Assembly: GCA_034113365.1 (NCBI GenBank)
Contig: JAXEXP010000039.1
Location: 1 to 64,000 of the forward strand
From: Spyradocola sp034113365
GTDB taxonomy: Bacteria; Bacillota; Clostridia; Christensenellales; UBA1750
Length of the DNA stretch: 64,000 nucleotides
Direction of reading: 5' to 3'
Shown here: piece by piece, positions 15,906-23,802 of the stretch
Layout: every line of letters begins with the position of its first letter
Numbering within the stretch: the first letter of the stretch is position 1
Program-made: the position numbers and the translations under genes
Notes under the pieces: generated by a model
The model's database searches: none
What the model saw: the letters and a program-made list of their open reading frames with translations, nothing else
What the model was told of the DNA's origin: nothing

Positions 15906-16147
15906 CCCAAAAATCTGTGGATAACTTTGTGAAAAACCTTGCAAGGCGTGTTTTTTTTTGTTATGATGACTCTTGTATCCCCCTTTTGAGGATACGATCA
16001 AAGCTTCGTTATCCACATCCTGTGGATAACTTTGTGGAAAGTTTCTGAAAATATGTGCATATCGGCGCGGGTTATCCCCACATTTCCCGCCCGAGCGGCA
16101 GGTTTCGCCGTCTGATGCAAATACACAGGAGGAATCATTGTGGATAA
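15906..16147. other. oriC: oriC, dnaA-proximal DnaA-box cluster
   Basis: Four exact 9-mer DnaA boxes: TGTGGATAA at 15916-15924, TTATCCACA at 16009-16017, TGTGGATAA at 16021-16029 and TGTGGATAA at 16139-16147; a near match TTATCCCCA is at 16072-16080. The 15800-15900 stretch is A/T rich and could be the unwinding element. The last box overlaps the dnaA start codon. No gene lies between rpmH and dnaA. Confidence 0.9.
15939..15967 (+). promoter_or_regulatory. Predicted dnaA promoter
   Basis: TTGCAA (15939-15944) and TATGAT (15962-15967), 17-base spacer, within the oriC cluster; two inverted DnaA boxes lie about 45-60 bases downstream, allowing autoregulation. Confidence 0.6.
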
Positions 16148-17474
16148 ACAGGGCGCAGTCGAGCTATGGGAGAAGGCCTCCCAGCTCATTCGTTCGGACA
16201 TCAACAGCGTATCCTATGATAATTGGTTCAAGGATCTCAAGCCCGCGGACTACGACGGACAGACGCTGACCTTGCTCGCGGCCAACGCCTTCAACCGCAA
16301 CATACTGACCGAAAACTATTCCCGTCAGCTGCAGGCGGCGCTCAACCTGGCTGCCGGGCACGAGGTCAGCTTTGTGCTGCGCCTTCCCTCGGAGGACATC
16401 GCGCCCAAGGAACCCGCTCCCAAGCCCGCGCCGCAGGCCAGCGCCTCCCTCAACATGCTCAACCCCAAGTATACTTTTTCCACCTACGTCATCGGCAAGT
16501 CCAACAACTTTGCCCATGCCGCAGCCTACGCCGTCTCCCAGCGCCCGGGCGACGCGTACAACCCGCTGTTCCTCTATTCGGGCGTGGGCCTTGGCAAGAC
16601 CCACCTCATGCACGCCATCGGCCACTCTATATTGGAAAAGAATCCCGATGCGCGCATCCTCTACATCACCTCCGAAACCTTCACCAACGACCTGATCAAG
16701 GCCATTTCCACCAACACCAACTTTGAATTCCGCAACCGCTACCGCAACGTGGACGTGCTGATGGTGGACGACATCCAGTTCATCGCGGGCAAGGAGCAGA
16801 CGCAGGAGGAGTTCTTCCACACCTTCAACGCGCTCTACGAGGCGCGCAAGCAGATCGTCATCTCGTCCGATAAGCCGCCCAAGGACATCCCCACACTGGA
16901 AGAGCGCCTGCGCTCGCGCTTTGAGTGGGGCCTGATCGCCGACATCTCCAAGCCGGATCTGGAGACCCGCATCGCGATCCTGCGCAAAAAGGCGGAGCTT
17001 GAGCACCTGGACGTGCCCGATGAGGTCAATACCTACATCGCCACCAAGGTCGAGAGCAACATCCGTGAGCTGGAAGGGTGCTTAACGCGCGTGCTCGCCT
17101 ACGCGGACCTGACCAAGACGCCCATCAACGAGGCGCTTGCGGCGGAAGCCCTGCGCGACATGCTGCCCGTAAAGGACCCGCGCCGCATCACCACTGACCT
17201 CATCATGGCCATCGTTTCGGAATACTATCACGTCACCGTGGACGACCTGAAGTCCAAGCGCCGCAACCGCGAGATCACCGTGCCGCGCCAGATCGCCATG
17301 TACCTGGTGCGCGAGCTCAACGGCACCTCCCTGCCCACCATCGGCATGGAGTTCGGCGGCAGAGACCACACCACCGTCATCCACGCCTGCGACAAGGTCG
17401 CCGAGGACATCAAGCACGACGCCCAGCTCAAGGAGACCATAGGCACGCTCAAAAAGCGCATCCAGGGCGCGTAA
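16140..17474 (+). CDS. dnaA: Chromosomal replication initiator protein DnaA
   Basis: 444-residue AAA+ initiator. Domain I (residues 1-80, WEKASQLIRSDINSVSYDNWF), short linker, AAA+ domain with Walker A GVGLGKTHLMHAIG (about 146-159) and Walker B VDVLMVDDIQFIAGKEQ, and domain IV with the box-binding signature GGRDHTTVIHACDKV at the C terminus. GTG is used as start, with ACAGGAGG 7 bases upstream; the codon lies inside a perfect DnaA box. Confidence 0.97.
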   Translation: MDKQGAVELWEKASQLIRSDINSVSYDNWFKDLKPADYDGQTLTLLAANAFNRNILTENYSRQLQAALNLAAGHEVSFVLRLPSEDIAPKEPAPKPAPQASASLNMLNPKYTFSTYVIGKSNNFAHAAAYAVSQRPGDAYNPLFLYSGVGLGKTHLMHAIGHSILEKNPDARILYITSETFTNDLIKAISTNTNFEFRNRYRNVDVLMVDDIQFIAGKEQTQEEFFHTFNALYEARKQIVISSDKPPKDIPTLEERLRSRFEWGLIADISKPDLETRIAILRKKAELEHLDVPDEVNTYIATKVESNIRELEGCLTRVLAYADLTKTPINEALAAEALRDMLPVKDPRRITTDLIMAIVSEYYHVTVDDLKSKRRNREITVPRQIAMYLVRELNGTSLPTIGMEFGGRDHTTVIHACDKVAEDIKHDAQLKETIGTLKKRIQGA

Positions 17475-17521
17475 ACACAGCAGTTCCGACCGCAGCTTTT
17501 TCGGAAACGGAGGGAAACACT

Positions 17522-18625
17522 ATGAAATTCATCTGCCAGAAAGAGGACCTGATTCAGGGTCTTACCGTATCGACCAAGGCCAGCGCCACGCGCTCTCCCC
17601 AGCAGGTGCTCGAGTGCGTGTCCATCTCGGCGGACGCGTCGGGCGTGCACCTGATGTGCACCGATCTTCAGATGGGCATCGTGGCCGACGTGCCCGCAAC
17701 GGTAGCCGAGGGCGGCCGCGTGCTGCTCAACGCCCGGCTGCTGAGCGAAATCGTGCGCAAGCTCCCCGAGGGCGAGGTCACCGTCAGCGTCAGCGCCACC
17801 AACCGTGCCGTCATCAGCGCCGCAGGCTCCAAGACCACGCTGCAGGGCCTTTCCGCGCAGGACTTCCCCCAGCTGCCCGAGGTGCTGGACGATCAGCCCA
17901 TCTCCATTCGCCAGAACCTGCTGCGCGACATGATCCGCCAGACCGGCTTTGCCATCGCAGCCGACGACGCCCGCCCCATCCTCATGGGCATCCTGATGGA
18001 GATTGAAAACGACGAGATCACCCTCGTTGCGCTGGACGGCTTCCGCCTTGCCCGCAGAAAAGGCCGTCTCAACGAGCCCGCAGGCTCCGTCAGCGCCGTG
18101 GTGTCGGGCAAGTATTTCATCGAAATCGGCAAGATACTGGGCGATGACGACACCGCCGTCACCCTCAGCCTTTCCGCCACGCACCTGAAAATCCGCACAC
18201 AGACCGCCACGGTGGTCATCCGCCTGCTCGAGGGCGATTACATCAAGTACCGCCAGCTGCTGCCCCCTTCCTACGCCATCTCGGTGCGTCTGTCGCGCGG
18301 GGAGCTTGCCGACTGCATCGACCGCGCCTCGCTGATGGCGCGCGAGGGCAAGAGCAATCTGCTCAAGTTCTCCATCACGCAGGACAAGCTGGCCATCACC
18401 TCCAACAGCGAGATGGGCGACGTCTATGAGGAAATGGACGTCGAAACCCTCGGCAAGGACATCGACATCGCCTTCAACGTGCGCTATATCACCGAGGCGG
18501 TGCGCTCCATCGAGGAGGAGCAGTTCCTCATCAAGCTCAACTCCAACATCTCCCCCTGCGTGCTGGTGCCCACCGAGGGCGAGGACTTCCTCTACTTGGT
18601 GCTGCCCGTGCGCACCACCGCGTAA
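17522..18625 (+). CDS. dnaN: DNA polymerase III beta subunit (sliding clamp)
   Basis: 367-residue processivity clamp made of three similar domains: about 1-120, 128-245 and 246-367. Recognisable elements are SATRSPQQVLECVSISAD near the start, the GSKTTLQGLSAQDFPQLP stretch ending domain 1, GFRLARRK, and the C-terminal YLVLPVRT that forms part of the binding pocket. It follows dnaA by 47 bases with AAACGGAGGG upstream, the usual dnaA–dnaN pair. Confidence 0.96.
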   Translation: MKFICQKEDLIQGLTVSTKASATRSPQQVLECVSISADASGVHLMCTDLQMGIVADVPATVAEGGRVLLNARLLSEIVRKLPEGEVTVSVSATNRAVISAAGSKTTLQGLSAQDFPQLPEVLDDQPISIRQNLLRDMIRQTGFAIAADDARPILMGILMEIENDEITLVALDGFRLARRKGRLNEPAGSVSAVVSGKYFIEIGKILGDDDTAVTLSLSATHLKIRTQTATVVIRLLEGDYIKYRQLLPPSYAISVRLSRGELADCIDRASLMAREGKSNLLKFSITQDKLAITSNSEMGDVYEEMDVETLGKDIDIAFNVRYITEAVRSIEEEQFLIKLNSNISPCVLVPTEGEDFLYLVLPVRTTA

Positions 18626-18650
18626 GCGCCAAACCAAAATCCACATCTTC

Positions 18651-18678
18651 TGACCGCCCAAGTCCGCTTTGGCGGTCA
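18651..18678 (+). terminator. Hairpin between dnaN and recF
   Basis: TGACCGCC and GGCGGTCA pair around an 11-base loop, followed by ACCTTTTAT. It may reduce readthrough into recF. Confidence 0.45.
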
Positions 18679-18702
18679 ACCTTTTATCGAGGCACAACAC
18701 CC

Positions 18703-19785
18703 ATGCTCATCAAAAAGCTGACGCTGACCAATTTCCGCAATTACGAAGCCTGCGAGTTTTCCCCCGAGCCGGGCATCAACCTGATCGTGGGCGAGAACGC
18801 GCAGGGCAAGACCAATCTGCTCGAGGCGGTGTTCTTCTGCTGCTTCGGCCGCTCGCACCGCACCAGCCGCGAAAAGGATCTGATCGCCTACGACGCGCCC
18901 TTTTCGCTCATCCGCCTGTGCAGCCAGCGCACCGGCACGGATCACGAGCTGACCGTGCGCCTCAGCCGCGAGGAGGGGCGCAGGATCAAGTCCGACGGCC
19001 TTCCGCTGGCGCGCATCGGCGAGCTGATGGGGCTGCTCAACTGCGTGCTGTTCGCGCCCGAGCACCTGTCCATCGTCAAGGACGGCCCCGCCGAGCGCAG
19101 AAGGTTCCTGGACATGGAGCTCTCCCAGACCTACCCCGCCTACTTCTTTTTGCTCCAGCAGTACCAGCGCGCGCTGCGCCAGCGCAACATGCTGCTCAAG
19201 TCCCTGCGCGAGCAGCCCGAGCTGCGCGCCACGCTGCCCGTGTGGAACCAGCAGCTGGCGAGCCTGGGCTGGAAGCTGATGGGCTACCGCGAGGCATTCT
19301 GCGCGCGCCTTTCCACCCTTGCGAGCCGCAACCACGCGGACATCAGCGGCGGCAGAGAGCAGCTGACCGTGCAGTACCGCCCTGACTGCGCCGCGCAGGA
19401 CGAACTGTCGCTGCTGCGGCTCATCGAGGAGGGGCAGAAGGAGGACCTGCGGCGCCTGACCTCCACGCGCGGCCCGCACCGCGACGAAATGGCGCTCAAC
19501 CTGGACGGCCGCGAGATCCGCGCGTTCGGCTCGCAGGGGCAGCAGCGCACCGCGGCGCTGGCCATCAAGCTGTCCGAGCTGGACCTCATCCGCGCCGAGA
19601 CCGGCGAGTGGCCCATCCTGATGCTGGACGACGTGATGAGCGAGCTGGACGAGCGCCGGCAAAAATACCTGCTCGAGCGCATCCTCCCCGTGCAGACGCT
19701 GGTGACCACCACCGCCACCGGTTCCGACTGGCCCAGCGCGCGGCGCTTTGAGGTCGCTGCCGGCAGCGTCCGCCCGCTATCCTAG
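18703..19785 (+). CDS. recF: DNA replication and repair protein RecF
   Basis: 360-residue SMC-like ATPase that helps load RecA at gaps. Walker A is VGENAQGKTNLLEAV (residues 30-44), the ABC signature region is FGSQGQQRTAALAIKLSE and Walker B LMLDDVMSELDERRQKYLLE near the C terminus. The S4-domain gene (yaaA) commonly found between dnaN and recF in Bacillota is absent, and gyrB does not follow. The gap to dnaN is 77 bases. No strong Shine-Dalgarno is visible. Confidence 0.94.
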   Translation: MLIKKLTLTNFRNYEACEFSPEPGINLIVGENAQGKTNLLEAVFFCCFGRSHRTSREKDLIAYDAPFSLIRLCSQRTGTDHELTVRLSREEGRRIKSDGLPLARIGELMGLLNCVLFAPEHLSIVKDGPAERRRFLDMELSQTYPAYFFLLQQYQRALRQRNMLLKSLREQPELRATLPVWNQQLASLGWKLMGYREAFCARLSTLASRNHADISGGREQLTVQYRPDCAAQDELSLLRLIEEGQKEDLRRLTSTRGPHRDEMALNLDGREIRAFGSQGQQRTAALAIKLSELDLIRAETGEWPILMLDDVMSELDERRQKYLLERILPVQTLVTTTATGSDWPSARRFEVAAGSVRPLS

Positions 19786-20319
19786 ACGACAAAACGAGCG
19801 TTTCACACAAACAACCGCTCCTCCGCATGGCTTTTGCCGTGCAGGGGGAGTTTTTTTCGGAAAGCGGCGTTTTGCCCGAATTCTTCACCTTTTGTTTTTG
19901 GTTCTTTAACCGTCTCTTTGCCCTTTCTTTATTGTAAAAAAAGTAGGGATTGTGTATTCTTAAGCTGTCAAAAGCGAACAGCGAATGACAGCATTCCTTG
20001 AAAATCTTCCCTGTCAGGCAGCGCCGTGCCGCACTTCTTCAGCGGGTGGTGCGTCCACGAATGCCGGGTCCTTGCGTTCCTCCTCCTTACGCGGGCCGGG
20101 CGCAGCGGCTGCGACATTTCGATATCCTTCTTCCTACAGATCGGCAGATGCTCCCCATCTGCAACGAAAACACACCCTTTGCTCATCTTCCCGGGCAAGG
20201 GGTTTTTTCGTCCCCTTTTCTCTTTTCGCCGCGCAGCGCACGTTTCGTTGTCTCAGGGGAAAGAGAAGGAGATGAGGCTGTAGAATAGAGTAAGGTAGAC
20301 GTAGTAGCCGTAGAGCTGG
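19786..20319. other. Intergenic region after recF with no recognised gene
   Basis: An imperfect hairpin (about 19822-19852, GCTCCTCCGCATGGC against GCCGTGCAGGGGGAG) followed by TTTTTTT probably ends recF transcription. Beyond that I see only short frames in all phases with no ribosome binding sites or recognisable protein, and no structured RNA I can name. Confidence 0.5.
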
Positions 20320-20325
20320 GGATGT

Positions 20326-20735
20326 TGTGGATAACCTCATTTTGCGCGGCAGGCAAAGGATTTTTCCACGTGGAAGCGCATGTGGATGACGGCCCCGGCT
20401 TTCCACAGAAACGGCAGTTTTTCCACTTTTCTGCTCCGTGTCCGCCGCCCGGGGAGGCCCATCTGTGGATGAATTTCCGCCCCTGCCGCAACAGACCGGT
20501 CCTTTGACACGAACAATCACTGTTTTGCATATTTATTCACTCTATACAAGGCTATGCAGCCTGCGTTTTCCACAGAATCCACCGGCTGTGGATGAGTTTC
20601 AACAGCACTTATCCACAATCGGTGGACAAACCAAAAAACGGCGGTTTTGGAGTCATTTTTCTGACTGCGCGGGAAGGAAAGCGAGCATGCGATCGAGTTA
20701 TCCCCAATTTGTGCAATACCTGTGGATAACTCGAT
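20326..20735. other. oriC: Second DnaA-box cluster downstream of recF
   Basis: Exact boxes: TGTGGATAA at 20326-20334, TTATCCACA at 20609-20617, TGTGGATAA at 20721-20729. Near matches: TGTGGATGA at 20381, 20464 and 20587, TTTTCCACA at 20566, TTATCCCCA at 20698. Two of them sit in a 12-bp inverted repeat, ATCGAGTTATCC (20692-20703) and GGATAACTCGAT (20724-20735). No gene is seen between 20320 and 20960. Confidence 0.75.
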
Positions 20736-20942
20736 GTGTGCGGCGTCTCCTTATGAAAAAATAGACTTATGCACCATCTGCCGCATCCCGTGCGCGCCGC
20801 GGGCAGACCCGGTTGTGATGTTTTGACCATAATGTAATGAATTGATTTCACCGCCCGATTTATTGCGCATTTCAGGCGCTCACAGGCTTTCTTTGCCTGA
20901 ATTCTCTGCGCTTTTGCGGCAAAAAATGTGTGGGCTCCCCCT

Positions 20943-20970
20943 TTTCCATTTCGCCAAACTGGTGTATAAT
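20943..20970 (+). promoter_or_regulatory. Predicted promoter of the GH130 operon
   Basis: A perfect TATAAT at 20965-20970 preceded by a weak TTTCCA-type -35 box 16 bases upstream. The weak -35 suggests that an activator is needed. The leader to the first ATG is about 70 bases. Confidence 0.5.
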
Positions 20971-21042
20971 GAGAAAAAAGACAATACGCCGGCCGGATGT
21001 GGCCGGTTGACATCATCAAACCCGCAGCAAGGAGGAATTCGC

Positions 21043-22062
21043 ATGACCAAGATACTGACCGGTTCTTCCCTCCCCAACATCCCCTGGGAAGAAAAGCCCG
21101 CAACGGTGATCAACTCCCCGCTCTGGCGATACAGCGGCAACCCCGTCATCGACCGCAACCCCTGCAAGGGCGTGACCCGCATCTTCAACAGCGCCGTGGC
21201 TCCCTACGGCGACGGCTTTGTGGCGGTGCTGCGCGGCGAGCAGACCAACGGCATCCCGCACATCTACATGGGCTACTCCAAGGACGCCATCCACTGGGAC
21301 ATCGACGAGAACAAGATCCCCTTCGTGGATGAGAACGGCGAGCCCTTCATGCCCGGCTACGCCTACGACCCCCGCTTGGTCAAGGTGGAGGACACCTACT
21401 ACATCATGTGGTGCACCGACTTCTACGGCGCGGCCATCGGCATGGCCAAGACCCAGGACTTCAAGACCTTCGTGCGCATCGAGAATCCCTTCATCCCCTT
21501 CAACCGCAACGCGGTGCTCTTCCCCCGCAAGATCAACGGCAACTACGTGATGCTCTCCCGCCCCTCCGACTCCGGCCACACCCCCTTTGGCGACATCTTC
21601 CTCTCCGAGTCGCCCGACATGGTCTACTGGGGCAAGCACCGCCATGTGATGAGCCGCGGCAGCGAGTGGTGGCAGTCGCTCAAGGTGGGCGGCGGCGCGG
21701 CCCCCATCGAGACGGACGAGGGCTGGCTGCTGTTCTACCACGGCGTGTCCGGCACCTGCAACGGCTACGTCTACTCCATCGGCGGCGCGATCCTGGACAT
21801 TGATCAGCCCTCCATCGTCAAGTACCGCTGCGAGAACTTCCTGCTCACCCCCGAGGCACCCTACGAGGAGCGCGGCTTCGTGCCCAACGTCTGCTTCCCC
21901 TGCGCAACGCTGCAGGACCCCGACACCGGCCGCATCGCCATCTACTACGGCGCGGCGGACTCCGTGGTGGGCCTGGCCTTTACCGAGGTGGGCGAGGTCG
22001 TCTCCTACATCAAGGAGCACAGCAAGGTCAATTCCACCGACACCGAGATCGGCATCCGATAA
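21043..22062 (+). CDS. GH130 glycoside phosphorylase (beta-1,4-mannooligosaccharide phosphorylase-like)
   Basis: 339-residue five-bladed beta-propeller enzyme. NPVIDRNP and the catalytic region GYAYDPRLVKVEDTYYI (Asp in YDPRL near residue 108) are typical of GH130, as are NAVLFPRKINGNYVMLSRPSDSG and the LLFYHG segment. Known GH130 enzymes of this length phosphorolyse beta-1,4-mannooligosaccharides or related beta-mannosides to mannose 1-phosphate. The subgroup (GH130_2-like) is inferred from length and partner gene. I took the ATG at 21043 because AAGGAGG lies 7 bases upstream. Cytoplasmic, no signal peptide. First gene of a two-gene operon. Confidence 0.8.
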   Translation: MTKILTGSSLPNIPWEEKPATVINSPLWRYSGNPVIDRNPCKGVTRIFNSAVAPYGDGFVAVLRGEQTNGIPHIYMGYSKDAIHWDIDENKIPFVDENGEPFMPGYAYDPRLVKVEDTYYIMWCTDFYGAAIGMAKTQDFKTFVRIENPFIPFNRNAVLFPRKINGNYVMLSRPSDSGHTPFGDIFLSESPDMVYWGKHRHVMSRGSEWWQSLKVGGGAAPIETDEGWLLFYHGVSGTCNGYVYSIGGAILDIDQPSIVKYRCENFLLTPEAPYEERGFVPNVCFPCATLQDPDTGRIAIYYGAADSVVGLAFTEVGEVVSYIKEHSKVNSTDTEIGIR

Positions 22063-22102
22063 AAACCAATTTTATTAGAATACATCCTGGAGGAACACAC
22101 AC

Positions 22103-23278
22103 ATGCTGCATCCCAACTACTACATCGAAAAGGCCAAGGTGGACAAGCTCGTCGCCCGCAAGAACGTGGTCTCCGACATCTACAACGGCATCTACGAGCG
22201 CTATGAGTACCCCGTGCTCACCCGCGAGTTCGCGCCCGTTCACTGGAGATACGACCTGGACATCAAAACCAATCCCTACTTCATGGAGCGCCTGGGCGTC
22301 AACGCCGTGATGAACAGCGGCGCGATTTACCTCAACGGCAAGTTCTACCTCGTCGTGCGCACCGAGGGGGCCGATCGCAAGTCCTTCTTCGCGGTGGCCG
22401 AGTCCGACACCGGCATCGACGGCTTCCACTTCTGGGACTACCCCGTGCAGCTGCCCGACACCTGCCCCGAGGAGACCAACGTCTATGACATGCGCCTGAC
22501 CCAGCACGAGGACGGCTGGATCTACGGCGTGTTCTGCTCCGAGAGCAAGGACCCCAACAACCCTGACCTGTCCGCGGCGGTCGCGGCGGCGGGCATCGTG
22601 CGCACCAAGGACCTCAAGACCTGGGAGCGCCTGCCCAACCTGGTCACCAAGCGCTCGCCCCAGCAGCGCAACGTGGTGCTGCACCCCGAGTTCGTCAACG
22701 GCAAGTACGCCTTCTACACCCGCCCCATGGACGGCTTCATCGAGACGGGCTCCGGCTCGGGCATCGGCTTTGGCCTGTGCGACGACATCACCCATCCCGT
22801 CATCGACGAGGAGGTCATGACCTCCATCCGCCGCTACCACACCATCACCGAGGCCAAGAACGGCGCGGGCTGCGTGCCCATCAAGACCGAGAAGGGCTGG
22901 ATCCACATCGCCCACGGCGTGCGCAACACCGCCGCCGGCCTGCGCTATGTGCTCTACGTGTTCGCCACCGACCTCAACGACCCCACCAAGGTCATCGCCG
23001 AGCCCTCCGGCGTGTTCCTCGTCCCGCGCAAGGGCGAGCGCGTCGGCGACGTGTCCAACGTCACCTTTGCCTGCGGCGCGGTGGTCAAGGATGAGAAGGT
23101 CTACATCTACTACGCCTCCTCCGACACCCGCATGCACGTGGCCACCACCACCATCGACAAGCTGGTGGACTACACCTTCAACACCCCGTCCGATCCCCTC
23201 CGCAGCCCCGACTGCGTCAAGCAGCGCTGCGCCATGATCGACAAGAACCTCGAGATCCTCAAGCACGAGACGCTGTAA
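22103..23278 (+). CDS. 4-O-beta-D-mannosyl-D-glucose phosphorylase-like GH130
   Basis: 391-residue GH130 enzyme. YPVLTREFAPVHWRYDL, NAVMNSGAIYLNGKFYLVV, the catalytic NVYDMRLTQHEDGW (Asp near residue 131) and HPEFVNGKYAFYTRPMDGF match the GH130_1 group whose characterised members convert mannosyl-glucose and phosphate to mannose 1-phosphate and glucose. It starts 40 bases after the first GH130 gene with TGGAGGAAC upstream. A GH130_1/GH130_2 pair is the known arrangement for intracellular breakdown of epimerised beta-mannan products. Cytoplasmic. Confidence 0.85.
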   Translation: MLHPNYYIEKAKVDKLVARKNVVSDIYNGIYERYEYPVLTREFAPVHWRYDLDIKTNPYFMERLGVNAVMNSGAIYLNGKFYLVVRTEGADRKSFFAVAESDTGIDGFHFWDYPVQLPDTCPEETNVYDMRLTQHEDGWIYGVFCSESKDPNNPDLSAAVAAAGIVRTKDLKTWERLPNLVTKRSPQQRNVVLHPEFVNGKYAFYTRPMDGFIETGSGSGIGFGLCDDITHPVIDEEVMTSIRRYHTITEAKNGAGCVPIKTEKGWIHIAHGVRNTAAGLRYVLYVFATDLNDPTKVIAEPSGVFLVPRKGERVGDVSNVTFACGAVVKDEKVYIYYASSDTRMHVATTTIDKLVDYTFNTPSDPLRSPDCVKQRCAMIDKNLEILKHETL

Positions 23279-23288
23279 AGAACGGCAA

Positions 23289-23312
23289 AACCGGGAGCAA
23301 AAGCTCCCGGTT
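23289..23312 (+). terminator. Hairpin after the GH130 operon
   Basis: AACCGGGAGC-AAAA-GCTCCCGGTT, a perfect 10-bp stem 10 bases after the stop codon. There is no T run beyond TT, and the 294-bp repeat begins at once. Confidence 0.6.
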
Positions 23313-23606
23313 AGCCTGTCGACAAAGTCGACAGGCTCGAAAAAGATGAAACCTCATCTTTTTCGAATTGCAGAAAAATTCGCGCACGGCTTAGCCGCAC
23401 ACGAATTTTTCTGTATCGGAAGCGATTTTCCATCTGCAAATGGTTAGGGAACGGATGGAAAAGAGAATTCATCCATCTTTATTCTTCCTAACTGACAGAA
23501 AATCACTCCTCGGCGGGGTACACGCCCCCGCCTGCGGATTGAAGATGAAGGGGCTGCGGCCCCTTCAGGCATCCCCGGGGAGCACATGCCTGTTTTTTGA
23601 CAGGCT
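23313..23606. repeat. 294-bp structured repeat (element B), copy 2
   Basis: Same length and order of hairpins as 1268-1561. Stems are kept while loops change, for example AGATGA-ATTC-TCATCT in copy 1 and AGATGA-AACC-TCATCT here, or GGC-CTT-GCC and GGC-TTA-GCC. It sits between the GH130 operon and the convergent GH2 gene. A CCACCGGC/GCCGGTGG hairpin follows at about 23610-23628. Confidence 0.75.
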
Positions 23607-23635
23607 GAGACCACCGGCTTAGCCGGTGGTCTTAG

Positions 23636-23785
23636 TTCTGTATCGGAAGCGATTTTCCGTAGGCAAAGGTTTCGGGAACGGATGAAGCAGCGCGTTGATC
23701 TGTCTTTATTTGCCCTAACGCACAGAAAATCGCTCCCCGGCGGGGTACACGCCCCGCCTGCGGATTGAAAAGGAAGGGGCTGTGG
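23636..23785. repeat. Element B, partial third copy
   Basis: About 150 bp corresponding to the second half of the element, from TTCTGTATCGGAAGCGATTTTC to GGAAGGGGCTGTGG, more diverged than the other copies but keeping the GCGATTTTC...GAAAATCGC pairing. It ends 18 bases before the GH2 stop. The interval 23279-23802 contains only these repeats. Confidence 0.6.
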
Positions 23786-23802
23786 TGTGCTCAGCCGGGC
23801 CT

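Noticed and set aside
20090..20200. SRP RNA or another structured RNA after recF
   Set aside because: The conserved GGAAGGAAGCAGCC-type core of SRP RNA is absent on both strands.
19985..20288. Short frames on both strands after recF, including a minus-strand stretch reading KEEERKDPAFVDAPPAEE
   Set aside because: No frame has a start codon with a ribosome binding site and the protein-like stretch is preceded by a stop with no ATG, GTG or TTG.
20438..20764. Reading frames across the second DnaA-box cluster
   Set aside because: The sequence is explained by repeated DnaA boxes; products are low complexity without start signals.
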